Origin: an uncultured Clostridium sp.
GTDB taxonomy: Bacteria > Bacillota > Clostridia > Lachnospirales > Lachnospiraceae
NCBI GenBank assembly: GCA_900551225.1
Contig: URUZ01000058.1
Coordinates: 1 to 18,250, forward strand
DNA length: 18,250 nucleotides
Direction of reading: 5' to 3'
The notes under the pieces are model-generated. The model did no database searches and had not been told where the DNA came from. It was given only the letters and a program-made list of their open reading frames with translations. A program made the position numbers and the translations under genes. Positions 1-7,391 of the stretch are shown here, in pieces (the stretch's first letter is position 1; each line of letters starts with the position of its first letter).

Positions 1-920
1 GTTTCGGACTGGTGGCCCTCTGCTCCATCGGCCCCATCCTCTCCGTCATGCTGCTGGGAATGACCTACGATTCCTCGGCAGGCAGCTACACCCCCCTGGT
101 GATTCCCACCATCAGCAATTCCCAGGATCTGTGGCTGGTATTCCAGCACCAGCTGCCTGAATATGCGTGGGAAGTCTTTATGGCCCTGTTCCCTATTCTG
201 CTGTTCTTCTTCATTTTCCAGATATTTTTCCTGAAAATGCGGCGGCGGCAGGTGGTAAAAATCCTGGTAGGTATGTTATACTCCTACATAGGACTGACCC
301 TGTTCCTCACAGGCGTCAATGTAGGCTTCATGCCAGCCGGCAACTACCTGGGCAATATGCTGGCCTCACTGCCCTACCGCTGGATTATGGTGCCTGTGGC
401 CATGGTCATCGGCTTCTACATTGTCAAGGCCGAGCCTGCGGTTCAGGTACTCAACAAGCAGGTGGAGGAGGTTACCGGCGGAAGCATCTCCCAGCGGACC
501 ATGATGACGGGCCTGTCTGTGGGCATGGCCATCTCTCTGGGGCTGTCCATGATCCGGGTGCTCACAGGCCTTCATCTTCTGTGGCTGCTGGTTCCCGGAT
601 ACGCTTTGGCACTGGGCCTGTCCTTTGTGGTCCCGCCCATTTTCACCTCCATTGCATTTGACTCCGGCGGCGTAGCCTCCGGCCCTATGACAGCCACCTT
701 CCTGCTGCCCTTTGCCATGGGCGCCTGCGAGGCGGTGGGAGGCAACATCTTAACCGACGCTTTCGGCATTGTGGCCATGGTAGCCATGACGCCTCTGATT
801 ATCATCCAGCTGATCGGCCTTGTGTATAAGCGGAACGCGGCTTCTGCAAAACAGGCGGCAGCTCCCCTGCTTCCCGATGAGGAGCAGGAATTCATCGAAC
901 TGAAGGAGGACGCAACATGA
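1..920 (+). CDS. DUF1538 family integral membrane protein (C-terminal part, 5' end outside window)
   Basis: The reading frame is open from the first bases (codons read F-G-L before the GTG at 12), so the true start lies upstream and this is a partial gene. About 300 residues are visible, with roughly seven hydrophobic segments. Conserved-looking stretches are the small-residue-rich FDSGGVASGPMTATF and the following AMGACEAVGGN, in a helix-breaking region that resembles the repeat core of DUF1538 proteins. The tail after the last membrane segment is short, charged and cytosolic (ending EELKEDAT-like). The family is a putative transporter of unknown substrate. The stop overlaps the start of the PII-like gene by 4 bp (ATGA), so the two are translationally coupled, which suggests the PII-like protein controls or binds this membrane protein. 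The family assignment comes from residue patterns and context; the substrate is unknown. Confidence 0.75.
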   Translation, partial: FGLVALCSIGPILSVMLLGMTYDSSAGSYTPLVIPTISNSQDLWLVFQHQLPEYAWEVFMALFPILLFFFIFQIFFLKMRRRQVVKILVGMLYSYIGLTLFLTGVNVGFMPAGNYLGNMLASLPYRWIMVPVAMVIGFYIVKAEPAVQVLNKQVEEVTGGSISQRTMMTGLSVGMAISLGLSMIRVLTGLHLLWLLVPGYALALGLSFVVPPIFTSIAFDSGGVASGPMTATFLLPFAMGACEAVGGNILTDAFGIVAMVAMTPLIIIQLIGLVYKRNAASAKQAAAPLLPDEEQEFIELKEDAT

Positions 921-1618
921 GTTATGATCAATTATGCTGGGTCGCGGCCATAGTAGACCGCGGAGGCGGCCAGAGGGCTGCCGCTGTTTTCCGGGAAATG
1001 CAGGCAGATCTGCTGCTGGGCATCCGGGGACGCGGTACCGCCAGCTCGGCCGTTATGGACTGTTTGGGGCTGGACGAACCAGAGAAGGATATTGTGGTGG
1101 GGCTGGCTTGCGGACACACGTCTGTGAAGCTGTTGAAAGCCCTGGGGGAGAAGCTCAGTATCTCCCGTCCCGGCCACGGCATCGCATTTACCCTTCCCAT
1201 GTCGGGCATCAGCCTGGCCATATCCAGACAGATTAAAAGCCACTCCCAGGAAGGAAGCGGCTCGGATTCCAATCACAAGGAGGATGTTCCCATGACTGAA
1301 CCTGTAAAATACGAATTAATCGCCTCTGTTATCAACACAGACCTGTCCAATCCGGTAATGGACGCCGCCAGGAAAGCCGGCTGCGGCGGAGGCACCCTGG
1401 TAAAAGCCAGAGAGCTGGGCGGGGACGGCCCCCGCAAGATCTTCGGAATGACCGTAGCCCCGGAGAAGGAGATCCTGTTCGTTCTGATCCCCTCCGACCG
1501 GAAGCTGGCCGTATTAAACGCCATCTGCGACACCATTCTCAAAGAGACCGGGGAACACGGCGTGGCCTTCTCCCTGCCTGTTGACGCAGTGGCCGGCCTG
1601 GCGGTTCCCCAGGAATAA
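917..1618 (+). CDS. Tandem PII-like (GlnB-superfamily) regulatory protein, two fused domains
   Basis: The protein has 233 residues, about twice a normal PII (about 110). Residues about 5-105 and 126-230 each read as a PII-like ferredoxin fold: strand LCWVAAIVDRGGG or YELIASVINTDLS, a helix, a Gly-rich turn (GIRGRGTASS; GCGGGTLVKARELGG), a second strand (DIVVGLACG; EKEILFVLIPSD), a helix, and a C-terminal GHGIAFTLPMSG or EHGVAFSLPVDA strand. A polar linker (about residues 107-125) joins them. The T-loop tyrosine uridylylated in classical GlnB is not evident, so classical UTase control is unlikely. The start is the ATG overlapping the DUF1538 stop. Classical PII proteins sense ATP/ADP and 2-oxoglutarate and bind channels or enzymes. 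Here the likely partner is the DUF1538 protein, which is an inference from coupling. A second, internal start is described separately. Confidence 0.8.
   Translation: MSYDQLCWVAAIVDRGGGQRAAAVFREMQADLLLGIRGRGTASSAVMDCLGLDEPEKDIVVGLACGHTSVKLLKALGEKLSISRPGHGIAFTLPMSGISLAISRQIKSHSQEGSGSDSNHKEDVPMTEPVKYELIASVINTDLSNPVMDAARKAGCGGGTLVKARELGGDGPRKIFGMTVAPEKEILFVLIPSDRKLAVLNAICDTILKETGEHGVAFSLPVDAVAGLAVPQE
1277..1294 (+). promoter_or_regulatory. Internal ribosome binding site and in-frame ATG inside the tandem PII-like gene
   Basis: AAGGAGG at 1277-1283 is followed by an 8-nt spacer and an in-frame ATG at 1292. This falls exactly at the junction between the two PII-like domains (Met126). Translation from here would give a free 108-residue second domain. 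The match and spacing are as good as at the true starts in this window. Production of the short form is inferred, not shown. Confidence 0.6.
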
Positions 1619-1644
1619 AATAAGAGGATTAACCGGGCGGTTAC

Positions 1645-2646
1645 TCAGACCTCCAGCCTGTGGATGATCTCATCCACATACGCTTTGGTGGTTGCCGTGC
1701 CGCCGATATCCGGGGTATTGTACTTTCCTTCCTCCAGCACCAGGTCCACACTGCGGCGGATCTTGGCGGCGCAGTCCATCTGGCCTAAGTATTCCAGCAT
1801 CATGCAGGCGGACCACAGCAGGGCCGTGGGGTTGGCAATTCCCTGGCCCGCAATATCCGGGGCGCTTCCGTGCACTGCCTCAAACATGGCGTACTCCCCG
1901 CCCAGATTGCTGGAGGGAAGGAGTCCCAGGCCGCCGATCAGGCCGCTGGCCAGGTCGGACAGCATGTCGCCGTAGAGGTTGGGCATCACCATCACGTCAA
2001 ACTGGTTCGGACGCATTACCATCTGCATGCATACATTGTCCACAATCTTGTCCTCTGACTGAATATCCGGATATTCCTTGCTGATGTCATTGAATATATC
2101 CCGGAACATTCCATCTGAGATCTTTAAAATGTTGGCCTTATGTACGCAGGTAACCTTCCTGCGGCCATGGGCCTTTGCATATTCAAAGGCATCCCTGATG
2201 ATCCGCTCACTGGCCTTCCTGGTGATCAGCTTGGTGGCGTGAACCGTGTCGTCGTCAATCTTCTCCTCAATACCCACATACAGATCTTCCGTGTTCTCCC
2301 TGAAGATCACAATATCCACATCCTGGAAGGGTGTCTTCACCGCGTGGTTGCTCTTAGCCGGGCGGATGTTGGCGTACAGATCGTATTTCTTCCTTAAATA
2401 TACGTTGAGGGAACGGAACCCCTTGCCCACGGGGGTAGTGATGGGGGATTTTAAGAACACCTTGTTCCGTTCCACGGATTCAAATGCCTCCTGTGGGATC
2501 AGCGCTCCGTGGGCCTCATACTCCGCCTCACCTACATTAAACACCTCATATTCCAGCTGCGCTCCCGCTGCATCCAGCACGCGGATCACTGCATCCGTGA
2601 TCTCCGGTCCGATCCCATCGCCTTTAAATACTGTAATTTTCTTCAT
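1645..2646 (-). CDS. icd: Isocitrate dehydrogenase, NAD-type (isocitrate/isopropylmalate dehydrogenase family)
   Basis: Oxidative decarboxylation of isocitrate to 2-oxoglutarate in the cytosol. The protein has 333 residues, usual for short bacterial or archaeal NAD-IDHs. Visible motifs are FKGDGIGPEI (7-16), the substrate loop GFRSLNVYLRK (76-86, Ser79 and Asn81 as in isocitrate rather than isopropylmalate enzymes), RENTEDLYVG (116-125), the metal-binding NLYGDMLSDLASG (223-235), and the nucleotide loop HGSAPDIAGQGIANP (259-273). Asp264-Ile265 in that loop is the pattern of NAD-specific enzymes, not the Lys-Tyr of E. coli NADP-IDH. The ATG at 2646 is chosen because GGAGG lies 8 nt upstream; an in-frame extension to 2748 has no such site. 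It lies downstream of the hydratase gene in the same direction, with a 308-bp gap holding its own probable promoter. It converges on the PII-like gene with 26 bp between stops. An isopropylmalate or homoisocitrate substrate is less likely given the context. Confidence 0.85.
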   Translation of the reverse strand: MKKITVFKGDGIGPEITDAVIRVLDAAGAQLEYEVFNVGEAEYEAHGALIPQEAFESVERNKVFLKSPITTPVGKGFRSLNVYLRKKYDLYANIRPAKSNHAVKTPFQDVDIVIFRENTEDLYVGIEEKIDDDTVHATKLITRKASERIIRDAFEYAKAHGRRKVTCVHKANILKISDGMFRDIFNDISKEYPDIQSEDKIVDNVCMQMVMRPNQFDVMVMPNLYGDMLSDLASGLIGGLGLLPSSNLGGEYAMFEAVHGSAPDIAGQGIANPTALLWSACMMLEYLGQMDCAAKIRRSVDLVLEEGKYNTPDIGGTATTKAYVDEIIHRLEV

Positions 2647-2751
2647 GATCTTGTCCTCCATCCTTCCTGTGTGTTTACATTTTCCTATATTTCCCAAAGT
2701 AGGGATACAGCGATGAACCGCACGCTTTGCGAGGGCTTCACCGCGCACAAT

Positions 2752-2784
2752 AATGGGCAGGCCAATAAACCGACCTGCCCCATT
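2752..2784 (-). other. Stem-loop in the isocitrate dehydrogenase leader
   Basis: GGGCAGG (2755-2761) pairs perfectly with CCTGCCC (2774-2780) around a 12-nt loop, extended by A-T pairs past one bulge. It would sit near the 5' end of the leader transcribed from the promoter at 2802-2830. No T-run follows on the minus strand, so it is not an ordinary terminator. Its function (mRNA stability or leader control) is unknown. Confidence 0.4.
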
Positions 2785-2801
2785 GCAATTCGCTGGAAAA
2801 T

Positions 2802-2830
2802 ACTATACCTTATTTCATCGGATTTGTCCA
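2802..2830 (-). promoter_or_regulatory. Probable promoter of isocitrate dehydrogenase, inside an operator-like dyad
   Basis: On the minus strand TGGACA (2825-2830) and TATAGT (2802-2807) are separated by 17 bp; each matches the sigma-A consensus at 5 of 6 positions. The element is enclosed by GCTGGA (2792-2797) and TCCAGC (2827-2832). The core AAATACTATA-CCTTAT resembles the operators upstream of the hydratase and citD, with 2 bp missing. Confidence 0.5.
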
Positions 2831-2876
2831 GCTTTTTCATTGTGGTTATCACAACATTTAAGCTGTTGTTCAGGGT

Positions 2877-2919
2877 ACAAGATTGCCCGGAGGGCCTCGG
2901 TGCCATCCGGGAATCTTGT
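2877..2919 (-). other. Long stem-loop downstream of the hydratase gene
   Basis: Fourteen base pairs (ACAAGATT-CCCGGA with TCCGGGAATCTTGT) with a single bulged G and a 14-nt loop, beginning about 36 nt past the hydratase stop. It probably marks the 3' end of the hydratase transcript, but there is no clear T-run on the minus strand, so factor-independent termination is uncertain. The rest of the 2647-2954 gap holds only the isocitrate dehydrogenase promoter and leader and smaller dyads (for example 2851-2869); no gene is seen. Confidence 0.45.
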
Positions 2920-2954
2920 GTTTCTGCATTTATCGAAAATGAGGAGTAATCTGA

Positions 2955-5249
2955 TTATCTGCTGCGGTTGTAGTTAATCAGGCAGCCTGCCTTTACAATC
3001 GAGCGCTCGTCTTGGGTCATGTCGGCCACGTACAGGTTCAGCTCCTTTATGGTGCTGCCGATCACATATGCCTTGATGTCCTTTAAATCGCCGTCCAGGG
3101 CTTTTCTGATACCCGGAACATAGATGTAGTCTCCAACCTCAAACTCAGGCTCCGCTTCCATCTGGAAGGGGATCATGCCCCAGTTCATCACATTGGAACG
3201 GTAACGCTTGGTGGCGTATTCCTTACAGATATTTGCCAGGCCGCCGATGACTCTCTGGCAGCTGGCAGCCTGCTCACGGGCGGAACCGTCGCCTGGCTTC
3301 ACCGCGTACATCATGCTTCCGATCTCTGTGTCCTTTGCGTCAATGTTCTCATTGCCGGCAATGGTGCGGATCTTCTCAAAGATGCCTTCCAGCTCGGGAG
3401 CAAGGTTAAATTCTGCCTCAGCACCCTCTTTCACTCTGGCTTTCTCAAGGGCGTCCACAACCTTGGTTCTGCCCACATACTCGGGGTCCCGTCTGGACAG
3501 GGTGAATTCTGCCAGGCCCAGAGGATTGGAACGGAAGGAAGAGGTTTCGCCGGAAGGGATCAGCTCGTCGGTGGTGGTTACGGGGTCCATGATCTTGGAA
3601 CATACCTTTAACAGGATATTGTCGGTCAGGGGGCTCATATCAGGCCAGTCTTTGATGTTGGGTCCGTAGATCAGGTCCTTGCCTGTGTCGGCCTGGTCAT
3701 AGCCAAAGTATACGCGGTTCTTATAAACCGTATCATCGAATTCATATTCAGGAACATTGCCCCAGCAGTCCAGCGCTGCAGCGGAGGTAAGGATGCCGCC
3801 GTTAGCTGCGGTTGCCGCGATGGAGCGGGCGTCCATGAGGGCCACTGCGGACATCTGTCCGTTGCCCGGCTTGGAGCCTTCGCGGTTGGGGAAGTTTCTG
3901 GTGGTGTGGCGGACGCTTAAGCCGTTGTTGCAGGGCGTGTCGCCGGCGCCGAAGCAGGGCCCGCAGAAAGCGGTGCGGATGATGGCTCCGGCTGCCATCA
4001 GGTCGGACACTGCCCCCTTCTTCACCAGGTCTGCAAATACAGGCTGGGAGGAGGGATATACGGCCAGTGAGAACTCGTCGCAGCCGCAGTCCTTGCCCTT
4101 TAAGGCATTGGCAGCTTCCACCACGTTGGTGTAGTTGCCGCCTGCGCAGCCCGCGATAATTCCCTGCTGTACCATCAGTTTTCCATCTGCCGTAATCTTG
4201 TCAGCCAGGGTAAATGCAGCTCTGCCGCCTGCAATCTTCTTCGCTTCCTCCTCCACGCCGTGCAGGATATCCTTTAAGTTGGCATTGACCTCGTCAATCT
4301 CAAAGACATTGCTGGGATGGAAGGGAAGGGCGATCATGGGTTTAATGGTGCTGAGATCCACATACACGCAGCCGTCGTAATAAGCTACATCAGCGGGATT
4401 CAGTTCTGCATAGGCGTCCCCGCGGCCATGGGCAGTCAGATACGCCCTGGTATCCTCGTCGGTTCTCCAGATGGAGGACAGGCAGGTGGTCTCAGTGGTC
4501 ATAACGTCCACGCCGTTTCTGTAGTCAGTTGTCATGGTGGAGATGCCGGGGCCTACAAACTCCATCACTTTATTCTTCACGTAGCCATTCTTAAATACGG
4601 CGCCGATGATCGCTAGGGCAATATCCTGGGGACCTACATAGGGAGCCGGTTTGCCATCCAGGTAGATGGCTACAACGCCGGGACGGGCCACGTCATATGT
4701 ATCGCACAGCAGCTGCTTCACCAGCTCGCCGCCGCCCTCGCCGATGGCCATGGTGCCCAGAGCGCCGTAGCGGGTGTGGCTGTCAGAGCCCAGAATCATG
4801 CGGCCGCAGCCTGCCATCATTTCCCTCATATACTGATGAATAACGGCAATGTGGGGAGGTACGTAGATGCCGCCGTATTTCTTCGCAGCGGACAGTCCGA
4901 ACATGTGGTCGTCCTCATTGATGGTTCCGCCCACAGCACACAGGGAATTGTGGCAGTTGGTCAGCACATAGGGAACGGGGAATTTCTCCATTCCGGAAGC
5001 CTTGGCGGTCTGCACGATACCTACAAATGTGATGTCATGTGATGTCATGGAATCGAATCTGATCTTCAGGTTCTCCATGTCGCCGGATGTGTTGTGCTTC
5101 TCCATGATGGAATAGGCCATGGAACCCTTCCTGGCGCTCTCCTTGTCCACTTCCTTACCGGTGAGAGCCTGAACCTTGGAAGCCTCTGCCTCCGGTACAA
5201 TCTCACTGCCGTTTACCAGATACACGCCCCCGTCATACAGTGATACCAT
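2955..5249 (-). CDS. Aconitase-superfamily hydratase (divergent aconitate hydratase, YbhJ-like)
   Basis: A 764-residue [4Fe-4S] hydro-lyase. Family signatures are GSDSHTRYGALG (154-165), paired cysteines FCGPCFG (Cys429, Cys432) followed by RNFPNREG (451-458), GDGSAREQAA (653-662) and the swivel-domain YRSNVMNWGMIPF (683-695). The third cluster cysteine is probably Cys368 in AGCAGGNYTN, where classical aconitases have GSCTNS, and GSDSHTR replaces the usual TDSHT context, so this is a divergent branch. The most likely reaction is citrate/isocitrate interconversion, inferred from the isocitrate dehydrogenase downstream and the operator shared with citDEF; another hydroxy-acid substrate is possible. 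The start at 5249 has GGAGG 8 nt upstream. It is transcribed divergently from a LysR regulator, with a promoter and a 46-bp dyad in the gap. The C-terminus is complete. Confidence 0.8.
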   Translation of the reverse strand: MVSLYDGGVYLVNGSEIVPEAEASKVQALTGKEVDKESARKGSMAYSIMEKHNTSGDMENLKIRFDSMTSHDITFVGIVQTAKASGMEKFPVPYVLTNCHNSLCAVGGTINEDDHMFGLSAAKKYGGIYVPPHIAVIHQYMREMMAGCGRMILGSDSHTRYGALGTMAIGEGGGELVKQLLCDTYDVARPGVVAIYLDGKPAPYVGPQDIALAIIGAVFKNGYVKNKVMEFVGPGISTMTTDYRNGVDVMTTETTCLSSIWRTDEDTRAYLTAHGRGDAYAELNPADVAYYDGCVYVDLSTIKPMIALPFHPSNVFEIDEVNANLKDILHGVEEEAKKIAGGRAAFTLADKITADGKLMVQQGIIAGCAGGNYTNVVEAANALKGKDCGCDEFSLAVYPSSQPVFADLVKKGAVSDLMAAGAIIRTAFCGPCFGAGDTPCNNGLSVRHTTRNFPNREGSKPGNGQMSAVALMDARSIAATAANGGILTSAAALDCWGNVPEYEFDDTVYKNRVYFGYDQADTGKDLIYGPNIKDWPDMSPLTDNILLKVCSKIMDPVTTTDELIPSGETSSFRSNPLGLAEFTLSRRDPEYVGRTKVVDALEKARVKEGAEAEFNLAPELEGIFEKIRTIAGNENIDAKDTEIGSMMYAVKPGDGSAREQAASCQRVIGGLANICKEYATKRYRSNVMNWGMIPFQMEAEPEFEVGDYIYVPGIRKALDGDLKDIKAYVIGSTIKELNLYVADMTQDERSIVKAGCLINYNRSR

Positions 5250-5317
5250 AAAAACTTACCTCCTACTTGATTTTATCCTGATTTTATGAATTCGGTACTT
5301 TCATTTCTGATGATTCT

Positions 5318-5346
5318 ACTATATACTATAATCAATGCATAGGCAA
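5318..5346 (-). promoter_or_regulatory. Promoter of the hydratase gene
   Basis: On the minus strand TTGCCT (5341-5346) and TATAGT (5318-5323) are separated by exactly 17 bp. The -35 lies inside the promoter-proximal arm of the 46-bp dyad, the usual place for a LysR regulator to contact or block RNA polymerase. The architecture is identical to that upstream of citD. Confidence 0.65.
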
Positions 5347-5384
5347 ATACTATATACCTTATAACTTGTATTGTATTTACCTAT
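5339..5384. promoter_or_regulatory. 46-bp LysR-type operator between hydratase and lysR genes
   Basis: Inverted repeat with arms ATAGGCAAATAC (5339-5350) and GTATTTACCTAT (5373-5384), 11 of 12 positions complementary, separated by 22 bp. The first 25 bp are identical at 24 positions to 12409-12433 upstream of citD, and the overall length is the same. It sits 37 bp before the lysR GTG and overlaps the hydratase -35, fitting a divergent LysR site that controls both genes. A perfect TATAAT on the plus strand at 5327-5332 could serve the lysR gene, though its -35 is poor. Confidence 0.7.
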
Positions 5385-5421
5385 AGCTTGCCAAGTGCTC
5401 ATAACAAGGAGGGATCACACC

Positions 5422-6366
5422 GTGACCAGCAAAGAACTGCTGTACGTTAAAACCATAGCCGAAGAAAAAAATATCTCCAAGGCCGCCCAGAAGCTGTTCG
5501 TGGCCCAGCCGTCTCTCAGCCAGTCCCTGCAGCGCATCGAGGACTCCCTTGGCACCCGGCTGTTCAACAGGACCGCGGGTGGACTAACCCCCACCTATGC
5601 CGGTGAACGCTACTACCAGATCGCCGCCCAGATCTTGAAAATGTACAATGATTTCGAGACTGAGGTCAGCGATATCAACAATTTAAAGACAGGGCGTATC
5701 CATCTGGGGATCACCACTCATCTGGGAACCATTGTGATCTCTCAGATTCTTCCCATCTTCCACTCCCTCTGCCCCAATGTGGAGGTGTACGTATCCGAGG
5801 AGAACTCCGCCACCCTGGACCAGAAGATCCTAAGCGGGGAGCTGGACTTCGCCGTGATGCATGCGCCGGCCGCCCAGGAGCGTCAGCCCTTCATCAACTA
5901 TGAACTGCTGCAGGACGATCCCTTTCTCATCGCCCTGAAACAGGGCCACCCGCTGATCGAACGGGCTGAGGTCGTGGACGGCTTCCCCCATCCGGTGCTG
6001 GATCTGCGTCTGCTGAAGGACGAGCCCTTTCTCATGCTCCACAAACAGCAGCGCATCCGCCAGATCACTGATGTGGTGCTGAAAAAAGCCAGGATCACCC
6101 AGCCCAAAATCCTGCTGACCCTGCGCAACTATGAGACAGCCCAGCTGCTGGCCGCCCAGGGAATGGGCGTCACCCTGCTGCCCACCCAGTACGTAAATAT
6201 CAGCCAGCCCCGGTTTACCACGGCCTTCCTGTCCATCCCGGAAAAGTACGGAGCCAGCTGGTGCATGTGCGTTTCTACCCTGAAGAGCGGCTTTCTGTCC
6301 AAGGCGGACCAGATGTTCATCTCCCTTGTGCGGGAACATTACAGCCCTGTACAGGGGGAATCTTAA
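5422..6366 (+). CDS. LysR-family transcriptional regulator, divergent from the hydratase (candidate citrate regulator)
   Basis: A 314-residue DNA-binding protein of ordinary LysR length. The winged HTH is near residues 16-40 (NISKAAQKLFVAQPSLSQ), followed by LGTRLFNR and a linker helix, then a two-lobe effector domain starting near GRIHLGITTH (91-100). The start is taken as GTG at 5422 because AGGAGGG lies 8 nt before it. An ATG further up at 5371 would fall inside the operator dyad and lacks a ribosome site. Divergence from the hydratase and the dyad between them suggest it regulates the hydratase and itself, and by operator identity citDEF. In Bacillus the LysR protein CcpC does this in response to citrate; orthology is not shown here. 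The effector is unknown. Confidence 0.85.
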   Translation: MTSKELLYVKTIAEEKNISKAAQKLFVAQPSLSQSLQRIEDSLGTRLFNRTAGGLTPTYAGERYYQIAAQILKMYNDFETEVSDINNLKTGRIHLGITTHLGTIVISQILPIFHSLCPNVEVYVSEENSATLDQKILSGELDFAVMHAPAAQERQPFINYELLQDDPFLIALKQGHPLIERAEVVDGFPHPVLDLRLLKDEPFLMLHKQQRIRQITDVVLKKARITQPKILLTLRNYETAQLLAAQGMGVTLLPTQYVNISQPRFTTAFLSIPEKYGASWCMCVSTLKSGFLSKADQMFISLVREHYSPVQGES

Positions 6367-6377
6367 CAGCTGTTATG

Positions 6378-6406
6378 TTGAAGTTTCAGGTAAAAAATGA
6401 TATGCT
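6378..6406 (+). promoter_or_regulatory. Possible promoter of the second lysR gene
   Basis: TTGAAG (6378-6383), a 17-bp spacer and TATGCT (6401-6406) lie in the 71-bp gap between the two lysR genes. The matches are moderate, so the second gene could also be read through from the first. Confidence 0.35.
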
Positions 6407-6437
6407 TTTATTATGTCATATCTAAAGAGGGGTACAA

Positions 6438-7391
6438 ATGAATCCAAAACACGCGCAATACATGATCACTGTATTTCAGGAAGGCAGCATCACCAACGCC
6501 GCCAAAAAACTATATGTATCTCAGCCGTCCCTCAGCCAGATGATCAAGCTGGTGGAGGGCAATCTGGGAACACCCATTTTCAACCGCTCCACCGACCCGC
6601 TGACCCTGACCTATGCCGGCGAAAAGTACATTGAGGCGGCTCAGAAGATCCTGACCATCAACGCCAACCTGGCCCGGGAAATCGAGGAAATCAATGACGA
6701 GGAACACGGGAAGATCCGTCTTGGAATCCCCGTCCAGCGTGGGATGCAGGTGCTTCCCTATGTGCTTCCGAAATTTTATGAGCTCTATCCATACGTGGAT
6801 ATCGAAATAGCAGAATTCGGCTCCTCCGCCACGGAGAAGCTGGTATTAGACGGCAGCGTGGACATGGCCTGTATGACCACCGCGCCGAAACATGATGAAC
6901 TGAAGTATATCATGGTAGAGATGGAGGAACTGGTGCTGCTGGCCAGCAAAAATACCAGGCTGGCTAAACGGATTCCAAGCGGCACCCCCATCTCCATCCT
7001 GGAAGCCCGCAACGAGAAATTCGTCTCCAATAAGCACGGCCACAGCGTGCGCGCCATCCAGGACAGTTTGTTTATCACCAACAACATCCAGCCCAAGGTG
7101 CTCATTGAGACCGTGAGTATTGAGGTCCAGAAGAAAGTGGCCATTGCCTGCGGCGCAGTGACGATCTGCCCCTTAAACTACATTGAAAACAGCCAGGAGA
7201 TACGGCAGAATGCGGCCATCTATCCCCTGATGGGAACGGACAGCATGCGCCACTGTTACATATGCCACCGCAAGGACCTGTACCTGACCAGGTACATGCA
7301 CGATTTCATCAATATACTTGTGGAGGTGGATAATCCCTTCTTAAAGGACAATCCCCTATCCAAATATAAGCCCGAGAACAGCGGCCAGTAA
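6438..7391 (+). CDS. LysR-family transcriptional regulator (second tandem copy)
   Basis: A 317-residue LysR protein. The HTH is near residues 17-40 (SITNAAKKLYVSQPSLSQ), followed by LGTPIFNR, and the effector domain begins near KIRLGIPVQRGM. The ATG at 6438 follows AGAGGGG at a short spacing. Its DNA-binding helix is close to that of the preceding regulator (AAxKLxVxQPSLSQ in both), so the two may recognise related sites, while the effector domains differ more. It may be an independent regulator of the citrate genes or a partner of the first. Its 3' end overlaps the convergent CHR transporter gene by 36 bp (7356-7391). The target is inferred from position only. Confidence 0.85.
   Translation: MNPKHAQYMITVFQEGSITNAAKKLYVSQPSLSQMIKLVEGNLGTPIFNRSTDPLTLTYAGEKYIEAAQKILTINANLAREIEEINDEEHGKIRLGIPVQRGMQVLPYVLPKFYELYPYVDIEIAEFGSSATEKLVLDGSVDMACMTTAPKHDELKYIMVEMEELVLLASKNTRLAKRIPSGTPISILEARNEKFVSNKHGHSVRAIQDSLFITNNIQPKVLIETVSIEVQKKVAIACGAVTICPLNYIENSQEIRQNAAIYPLMGTDSMRHCYICHRKDLYLTRYMHDFINILVEVDNPFLKDNPLSKYKPENSGQ

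Noticed and set aside
1629..1642. Small hairpin TAACC-GGTTA between the PII-like and isocitrate dehydrogenase genes as bidirectional terminator
   Set aside because: A 5-bp stem without T-run on either side is too weak to call.
5029..5051. Tandem 10-bp repeat GTGATGTCAT inside the hydratase gene
   Set aside because: It encodes conserved-looking residues around MTSHDITF and is only two copies; chance codon usage explains it.
5830..6339. Long minus-strand open frame (169 codons) opposite the first lysR gene
   Set aside because: It has no ribosome site, shows no family pattern and lies wholly across a clear LysR gene; it reflects high GC at third positions.
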